From positions 1 to 9,931 of the forward strand of contig JAFUXW010000067.1 in NCBI GenBank assembly GCA_017477035.1: DNA of 9,931 bases, given 5' to 3'. Both the position numbers and the translations under genes were made by a program. Positions 6,229 to 9,931 of the stretch are shown in pieces. The DNA comes from Alphaproteobacteria bacterium (GTDB lineage: Bacteria > Pseudomonadota > Alphaproteobacteria > RF32 > CAG-239). Each line of letters begins with the position of its first letter. Position 1 is the stretch's first letter. Under the pieces are notes generated by a model. The model was given only the letters and a program-made list of their open reading frames with translations, searched no databases and was not told the origin of the DNA.

Positions 6229-7071
6229 ATGTTAAGAAACGGTCTTTATATCATCGCCACCCCGATTGGCAATTTGCAAGATATTTCGGCTCGTGCCGTA
6301 GAAACACTGCGTAATGCTGATATTATTGCTTGTGAAGACAGCAGAGTATCTAAAAAATTATTCTCGCTTTTAGGTATCAGTATAAACAAAAAATTCATTT
6401 CATACGAAGATCACAGCGAAGAGCAAAAGGCACAAATGATTATTGATTTAATCAATCAAGGAAATTCGGTTGCACTTATTTCTGATGCTGGCTCCCCTCT
6501 GATTTCGGACCCCGGATACAAACTGGTTAATTTATGCCGAAAACAAAATATTTACGTTACCTCAATTCCCGGGGCTTGTGCCGTTATTACCGCATTACAG
6601 CTTTCCGGATTGCCTACCAATCGGTTTATGTTTGCCGGATTTATACCTAACAAAGAAAAAGCGCGGTCGGATTTATTTGAAGAGCTGAAAAATATTAATG
6701 CGACTCTGGTTTTTTACGAAACAGCGCCTCGCTTATTAAAAACCCTACTGACGGCCGCTAAAATATTCGGTGAACGCGAAGTGGCTGTTTCACGCGAATT
6801 AACCAAAATGTATGAAGAAACCGTATGCGGAAATTTTACGGATGTTATAAATCATTTCAACCAAAATGAGCCACGCGGAGAATTTGTATTAACAATTGCT
6901 TATCAACAGGAAAAGCAAGCTTCGGCAATTGATATAAAAGAAATTCTTCGCAAACGTCTTGCTAAAACTTCGCTTAAAACGGCGGTAAAAGAAATCTCGG
7001 CAGAATATAAACTTGCTAAAAATGATGTCTACTCCTTAGCGCTGGAGCTAAAAAATGAACAACTATCATAA
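6229..7071 (+). CDS. rsmI: 16S rRNA (cytidine-1402 2'-O)-methyltransferase
   Basis: SAM-dependent ribose methylase of C1402 in the 16S rRNA decoding centre. The tetrapyrrole-methylase fold shows its usual motifs: GLYIIATPIGNLQDISARAV (5-24), IACEDSR (33-39), LISDAGSPLISDPG (83-96), SIPGACAVITALQLSGLPT (112-130), FYETAPRLL (162-170) and RGEFVLTI. I take the ATG at 6229, giving 280 residues. A TTG at 6202 would add nine residues (MFVKLKFKK) unlike the family N-terminus. No strong ribosome-binding site precedes either start. It is divergent from the lipoprotein gene, with 80 bases between, which must hold promoters for both; I could not assign them. It overlaps yraN by 17 bases. Confidence 0.95.
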   Translation: MLRNGLYIIATPIGNLQDISARAVETLRNADIIACEDSRVSKKLFSLLGISINKKFISYEDHSEEQKAQMIIDLINQGNSVALISDAGSPLISDPGYKLVNLCRKQNIYVTSIPGACAVITALQLSGLPTNRFMFAGFIPNKEKARSDLFEELKNINATLVFYETAPRLLKTLLTAAKIFGEREVAVSRELTKMYEETVCGNFTDVINHFNQNEPRGEFVLTIAYQQEKQASAIDIKEILRKRLAKTSLKTAVKEISAEYKLAKNDVYSLALELKNEQLS

Positions 7072-7411
7072 AGGAAGATTAGCAGAATTTTTAGCTCGTT
7101 TTTATATGATTATGCACGGCTATCGCATACTTGAACGTAACTATATAATCGGCAAAGGAACAACAGCGGGAGAAATAGACTTTATCGCAAAAAAAAGAAA
7201 TTATATTGTTTTTGTTGAAGTAAAACAGCGGCAAAATTTAGATTCTGCCGCATATGCTATTACTTCTAAACAACAGCAAAGGCTTATCAGAGGAGCTGAA
7301 TGTTTTATAAGAAATAATCAGAAGTACCAAGGATTTGACCTTCGTTTTGACGCAATTTTAATAACTTTACCTTTTCAGATTAGACACATAAAAAATGCTT
7401 GGACAGCATAG
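7055..7411 (+). CDS. yraN: YraN family protein (UPF0102), nuclease-like fold
   Basis: A 118-residue member of UPF0102. The family pattern is complete: G..AE in HKGRLAEF (5-12), YRILERNY (23-30), GEIDFIA (39-45) and IVFVEVKQR (51-59), then the A..(F/Y)I helix and FDLRFDAI near the end. Asp42, Glu55 and Lys57 sit where PD-(D/E)xK nucleases have catalytic residues, so DNA binding or cleavage is a family-level inference; the biological role is not established. The ATG lies inside the rsmI 3' end, which makes translational coupling likely. The rsmI-yraN pairing next to a LpoA-type lipoprotein is a recurrent proteobacterial neighbourhood. Confidence 0.93.
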   Translation: MNNYHKGRLAEFLARFYMIMHGYRILERNYIIGKGTTAGEIDFIAKKRNYIVFVEVKQRQNLDSAAYAITSKQQQRLIRGAECFIRNNQKYQGFDLRFDAILITLPFQIRHIKNAWTA

Positions 7412-7434
7412 ATGTATATTTTTTTCATTTCTGC

Positions 7435-7463
7435 TTGCATTGCCGATTCGCTTGTGATATATA
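7435..7463 (+). promoter_or_regulatory. Predicted promoter of the HxlR-type regulator
   Basis: TTGCAT (7435-7440) and TATATA (7458-7463) are 17 bases apart, and a TG one base before the -10 makes it an extended -10. A second overlapping option is TTGTGA (7452-7457) with TAATAA 17 bases later. No clear operator dyad is visible. Confidence 0.45.
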
Positions 7464-7496
7464 TTGAATTGTTGTAATAAAAAGGAGCTTTGAGCA

Positions 7497-7838
7497 ATGA
7501 TAGAAATGCCGGAAAATCTAGTAGAAATGGCGCTCAAAACTATGGGCGACCGTTGGAAAGTTATGATTATACAAGAACTGATGGACGGCACCAAACGCTT
7601 TGGTGAAATTAAAAAAGAGCTTGGCGACATTACGCAGAAGGTGTTGACTGCAAATTTGCGTGCATTGGAAGAAAAAGGAATTTTGATTCGCACTGTTTAT
7701 GCGCAGATTCCGCCAAAAGTAGAATATACATTGACCAGTATCGGATACAGCTTAAAACCGGTATTGGATTCGATGCGCCAATGGGCGGAAGAATACTACG
7801 ACCAGAATGTTAAAAATCTGGTTCCGAATTTAAGTTAG
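7497..7838 (+). CDS. HxlR family winged-helix transcriptional regulator
   Basis: A 113-residue DNA-binding regulator of the HxlR type. The signature segments are present in order: MGDRWKVMIIQELMDGTKRFGEIKKEL (16-42), the recognition-helix region ITQKVLTANLRALEEKGILIRTVY (45-68), the wing IPPKVEYTLTSIGYSL (71-86), and the dimerisation helix ending in MRQWAEEYY. The Cys that usually begins the family core (C-P-x) is replaced by Met4-Pro5, and the protein contains no cysteine at all, so thiol-based sensing as in some relatives is excluded. A strong AAGGAG lies nine bases before the ATG. It has its own promoter and terminator, so it is a single-gene unit. Its targets are unknown; the adjacent genes do not suggest an obvious one. 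Confidence 0.92.
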   Translation: MIEMPENLVEMALKTMGDRWKVMIIQELMDGTKRFGEIKKELGDITQKVLTANLRALEEKGILIRTVYAQIPPKVEYTLTSIGYSLKPVLDSMRQWAEEYYDQNVKNLVPNLS

Positions 7839-7854
7839 AAAATTTATTGAAAAG

Positions 7855-7878
7855 CCTGCTGAAAAGCAGGTTTTTTTT
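7855..7878 (+). terminator. Intrinsic terminator of the HxlR-type gene
   Basis: CCTGCT (7855-7860), a GAAA tetraloop, AGCAGG (7865-7870) and eight T (7871-7878). A textbook Rho-independent terminator 16 bases after the regulator's stop codon. Confidence 0.93.
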
Positions 7879-7888
7879 ATACCTGTTT

Positions 7889-7934
7889 AAAAACTCGTAG
7901 GCGCTCGGTTTTTTACTCAAAACCCGAGCGCCTA
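7889..7934 (-). terminator. Intrinsic terminator of the orphan secreted-protein gene
   Basis: TAGGCGCTCGG (7898-7908) pairs perfectly with CCGAGCGCCTA (7924-7934). GTTTT/AAAAC pairing extends the stem inward past one bulged C. On the minus strand the stem is followed by CGAG and five T (7893-7889). It begins 10 bases after the stop codon of the minus-strand gene. Confidence 0.8.
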
Positions 7935-7944
7935 TCTAATTCAC

Positions 7945-8589
7945 CTACTTTCGGCCAAAGGTGATAACCTCTTGACCTGTAGGGGTCGATGTTTTTTCCG
8001 CATCGGATTCGGATGCGGAGTTCATTGCCAGAGCGTTGGCATTGGCTTTCGCCTTTGCCTGAACTGCCTCAATCATCTGAGACAGTTTGCTCTTTAGCGG
8101 TGCGCTAGCTTCTGCAACTTCTCCCTTAAGAGGAGTGTCACGAGAGACAGTCTCAAAGACTGTTATCTCTCTCGTCAAGCCGGCAAAACGAGATATTTGG
8201 ACGTGCTGTCCAGGTAGGACAGTCAACCATGCCAAGTCCGGGTCAGAGAATCTGTACCCGTTTGTCATAGTAACCAATGGCATATCGTTCACCAACTCCG
8301 GCTCACCATACACCTCAAACACATACTGTGCAGGGGTATTAAAGTCAGCCTTGGCAAAGACTGTACGAATGTCACCCACTGACACCACCTCATAGGCGGC
8401 TGGGTCACTCTCCACGATCTTGTAGACTAGTGGAGAAACCTGAACCTCGAAAGAGTCAGTCTGGACATAGAACAGTTGAGTCTGATTAGCCTGAGGCACT
8501 GTTCGTACACTCTTAATCTCGTTCACGACCTGTGCAACGCACATGGAATACACCGTTGCGAAAACGGCAACCATTAAAAACTTTTTCAT
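7945..8589 (-). CDS. Secreted protein of unknown function, foreign base composition
   Basis: I do not recognise this 214-residue protein. It starts with a signal peptide, MKKFLMVAVFATVYSMCVAQ, with likely cleavage after Ala19 by signal peptidase I; no good lipobox surrounds Cys17. The body (20-165) looks beta-rich, alternating hydrophobic and polar residues, for example QLFYVQTDSFEVQVSPLVYK and LAWLTVLPGQHVQISRFAG. An Ala/Lys/Ser/Thr-rich tail (about 166-205) ends in QEVITFGRK. The mature part has no cysteine. Sampled 60-base stretches are about 50% G+C, against about 27% in a sampled dnaX stretch, and codon choice differs accordingly. No purine-rich ribosome-binding site precedes the ATG (CTAATAGTTTATG), unlike its neighbours. 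It is a single-gene unit and looks acquired; the source is unknown. Confidence 0.75.
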   Translation of the reverse strand: MKKFLMVAVFATVYSMCVAQVVNEIKSVRTVPQANQTQLFYVQTDSFEVQVSPLVYKIVESDPAAYEVVSVGDIRTVFAKADFNTPAQYVFEVYGEPELVNDMPLVTMTNGYRFSDPDLAWLTVLPGQHVQISRFAGLTREITVFETVSRDTPLKGEVAEASAPLKSKLSQMIEAVQAKAKANANALAMNSASESDAEKTSTPTGQEVITFGRK

Positions 8590-8835
8590 AAACTATTAGT
8601 GATTAAATTATTTTTAGTTTTAAGTGGTTGCATCGTCCGCTGACAATTATAACCACAATACATATACAATATCTTATCCTATCGCAGTTATAGTAACACA
8701 TTGTTTTTGCGATTGCAACAACTTTTTTGTCAAAACTTAAAAAATATATAAAATGTATTGTTTTCCATCTATTACAAGTCAAAATAAAGAATATTTATTG
8801 TTATTTTTCGTCTGGAATTTAAATACAGCATTATC
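8590..8835. other. AT-rich intergenic stretch without recognisable genes
   Basis: About 245 very AT-rich bases between the secreted-protein gene and repeat array B. Apart from the TATAAT noted above I see only short AT-only inverted repeats (for example AATAAA/TTTATT near 8784-8800), too weak to call as a terminator. No open frame with a ribosome-binding site is visible. Confidence 0.6.
8646..8651 (-). promoter_or_regulatory. Possible -10 element for the secreted-protein gene
   Basis: A perfect TATAAT on the minus strand, 57 bases before the ATG. No convincing -35 lies at normal distance, so the assignment is weak. Confidence 0.28.
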
Positions 8836-9130
8836 CATAAGCGTTTTTAATGCGGCAGATGCGAAGAAAGATTTTTCGCCGTGTACGGCAATCTCACATA
8901 AGCGTTTTTAATGTAACAGGTACGCAGTTTGCCGACTGTCGCTGTGTACAATACTTCACGCATAAGCTTGAATAACGACGTAAATGCGAAGTAACTTTTC
9001 GACGACGTGTACTGCATCACACATAAGCGTTTTTAATGAGGCAGATGCGAAGAAAGATTTTTTCGCCGTGTACAAAAACAGTACACAAGAAAAAATCTTT
9101 CAAGCAGATGACCATTAAAAACGCTTATTA
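8836..9130. repeat. Tandem repeat array downstream of ileS (array B)
   Basis: Four units of about 61-64 bases start at 8836, 8897, 8961 and 9022, each opening with CATAAGC. Units 1, 2 and 4 share CATAAGCGTTTTTAATG exactly. The consensus continues (G)GCAGATGCG, AAGAAAGATTTTT(T), CG(C/A)CGTGTAC. GTGTAC anchors are at 8881, 8944, 9007 and 9068. Units 1 and 4 are nearly identical over their first 51 bases, while units 2 and 3 are diverged in the centre. Only unit 4 has the complementary right half that makes a full hairpin. It is the same family as the array after recR, but the arm sequence is specific to this locus. No coding potential is seen. Confidence 0.9.
9023..9128. repeat. Full-length compound hairpin abutting the ileS stop codon
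   Basis: The outer stem is ATAAGCGTTTTTAATG (9023-9038), pairing perfectly over 16 bases with 9113-9128. The middle helix is formed by CAGATG at 9042-9047 facing CAGATG at 9105-9110, with two central G.A mismatches. The inner stem is AAAGATTTTTTC (9053-9064) pairing with 9089-9100, then GTGTAC (9068-9073) with GTACAC (9081-9086), around a seven-base loop. The right arm ends inside the ileS stop codon (9128-9130). The architecture is identical to the hairpin after recR. Confidence 0.9.
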
Positions 9131-9931
9131 AGCGACTTTGGCGTTGAAGAGAACACTACTTCCCTCTATCTCACCTTCAGTACCGGAAGCGCACTGAGAT
9201 AATACCTTAACCGCCAAAACTTGCTCGGCAATATAGCTTTCGTTTTCAGACAAGGCCTTTGCCAATTCGGCATCATTTGTTTGATAACAAAGCTCTATGC
9301 GGTCAGAAATATTAAAGTCTTTATCCTTACGCAAAGTCTGAACCATACGCACAAAATCACGCGCCATACCTTCACGTTTAAGCTCATCGGTAACATTGGT
9401 ATCTAATGTCAAAACCGCTTTATTATTATCGAAAGCTTGCCCTGCGACTCCGGATTTCATATCCAAGCGAACTTCAAATAAATCAGAAGTCAAAACCTTA
9501 CCTCCTATAGAAAGTGTTCCATCTGCATTCAAGCTCCATTGACCTTGCTTATAAGCGGCCATCACTGCCCCCATATCTTTGCCCAAAGTCTTACCTAAAA
9601 GCGGAGTATAGAGATAAACATTCTTGGTTGCGTAATTAGCAAGATTATTGTCAAATTTCACTGTCTTAACATTCAGTTCATCTTTCACGATTTCCTGATA
9701 TTCCGACGATAATTCAGCGCCGATTACGGTAAGTCCGGCAAGCGGTAAGCGATTGCGTAAATTATTTTCTTCACGAATAAATTTGCCGGTTGAACATAAG
9801 TCTTGCACAAAATCCATTTCTTTCATCAGTTTTTCATCTGATTTTATATCTGACAAATTCGGATAATCGCATAAATGCACCGATTCGTCACCGGTTAAAT
9901 TCTTATACATATATTCGCAAATAAACGGCAT
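9128..9931 (-). CDS. ileS: Isoleucyl-tRNA synthetase, C-terminal part (5'-partial)
   Basis: Charges tRNA-Ile in the cytoplasm. The visible 267 residues are the end of the anticodon-binding domain and the C-terminal extension. Recognisable segments are PFICEYMYKNL and SVHLCDYPN at the start, a helix with FIREENNLRNRLPLAGLTVI, ELNVKTVKF, LLGKTLGKDMGAVMAAY, and the long motif TDELKREGMARDFVRMVQTLRK followed by FNISDRIEL. This layout belongs to the long eukaryotic/archaeal-like IleRS type (DUF5915 C-terminus, roughly 1,000 or more residues); there is no C-terminal zinc finger of the E. coli type. The frame is open to the right edge and the Met at 9931 is internal, so the catalytic domain lies outside the window. 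The stop codon overlaps the compound hairpin. Confidence 0.92.
   Translation of the reverse strand: MPFICEYMYKNLTGDESVHLCDYPNLSDIKSDEKLMKEMDFVQDLCSTGKFIREENNLRNRLPLAGLTVIGAELSSEYQEIVKDELNVKTVKFDNNLANYATKNVYLYTPLLGKTLGKDMGAVMAAYKQGQWSLNADGTLSIGGKVLTSDLFEVRLDMKSGVAGQAFDNNKAVLTLDTNVTDELKREGMARDFVRMVQTLRKDKDFNISDRIELCYQTNDAELAKALSENESYIAEQVLAVKVLSQCASGTEGEIEGSSVLFNAKVA

Noticed and set aside
7367..7693. Minus-strand 108-residue open frame
   Set aside because: It is antisense to the HxlR-type gene, its promoter and the yraN end; composition is unlike a protein and it has no ribosome-binding site.
8836..9130. CRISPR array
   Set aside because: Period is about 62 bases with similarity across the whole unit, no repeat/unique-spacer alternation, and no cas genes nearby.

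Overview
The window looks like a chromosomal housekeeping stretch from an AT-rich alphaproteobacterium, probably host-associated (uncultured gut Rhodospirillales-like lineages are my best guess; this is an inference). The grounds are alphaproteobacterial-style RecR, DUF2062, RsmI and YraN proteins, a lipoprotein PBP-activator homologue next to rsmI-yraN, SRP RNA directly upstream of dnaX-ybaB-recR, and a eukaryotic/archaeal-type IleRS C-terminus such as Rickettsiales carry. TGA is used as stop. Most genes are clearly AT-rich; one gene near 8 kb is not.

Layout. (1) 2-1417, plus strand: a DUF2062 membrane protein cut by the left edge, acpS (4-base overlap) and a YgjV-like membrane protein form one operon. 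(2) 1462-1722, minus: a small unrecognised three-helix membrane protein; the promoter I propose for it overlaps a plus-strand terminator hairpin. (3) 1825-2090: a non-coding array of degenerate repeats ending in a long compound hairpin against the recR stop codon, with a minus-strand terminator at its far end. (4) 2088-4791, minus: SRP RNA (ffs), dnaX, ybaB and recR, probably one transcript. dnaX carries an A10 slippery run exactly where the short gamma form would end. (5) 4853-7411: a LpoA-like lipoprotein (minus) divergent from rsmI and yraN (plus). (6) 7497-7838: a cysteine-free HxlR-type regulator with promoter and terminator. (7) 7945-8589, minus: an orphan secreted protein with about 50% GC, in contrast to its surroundings. 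(8) 8836-9130: a second array of the same repeat family, ending in the same compound hairpin against the ileS stop codon. (9) 9128-9931, minus: the C-terminal part of ileS, cut by the right edge.

Functionally the genes cover acyl carrier protein activation, protein targeting, the replication clamp loader and recombinational repair, peptidoglycan synthase activation, 16S rRNA methylation and isoleucine tRNA charging. None of the genes forms an obvious new system. The most unusual content is the repeat family in the 3' regions of recR and ileS: the two full copies have different outer arms that still pair perfectly within each copy, which indicates that a folded hairpin is conserved rather than a sequence. 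The dnaX slippery run and the compositionally foreign secreted gene are the next most interesting items.
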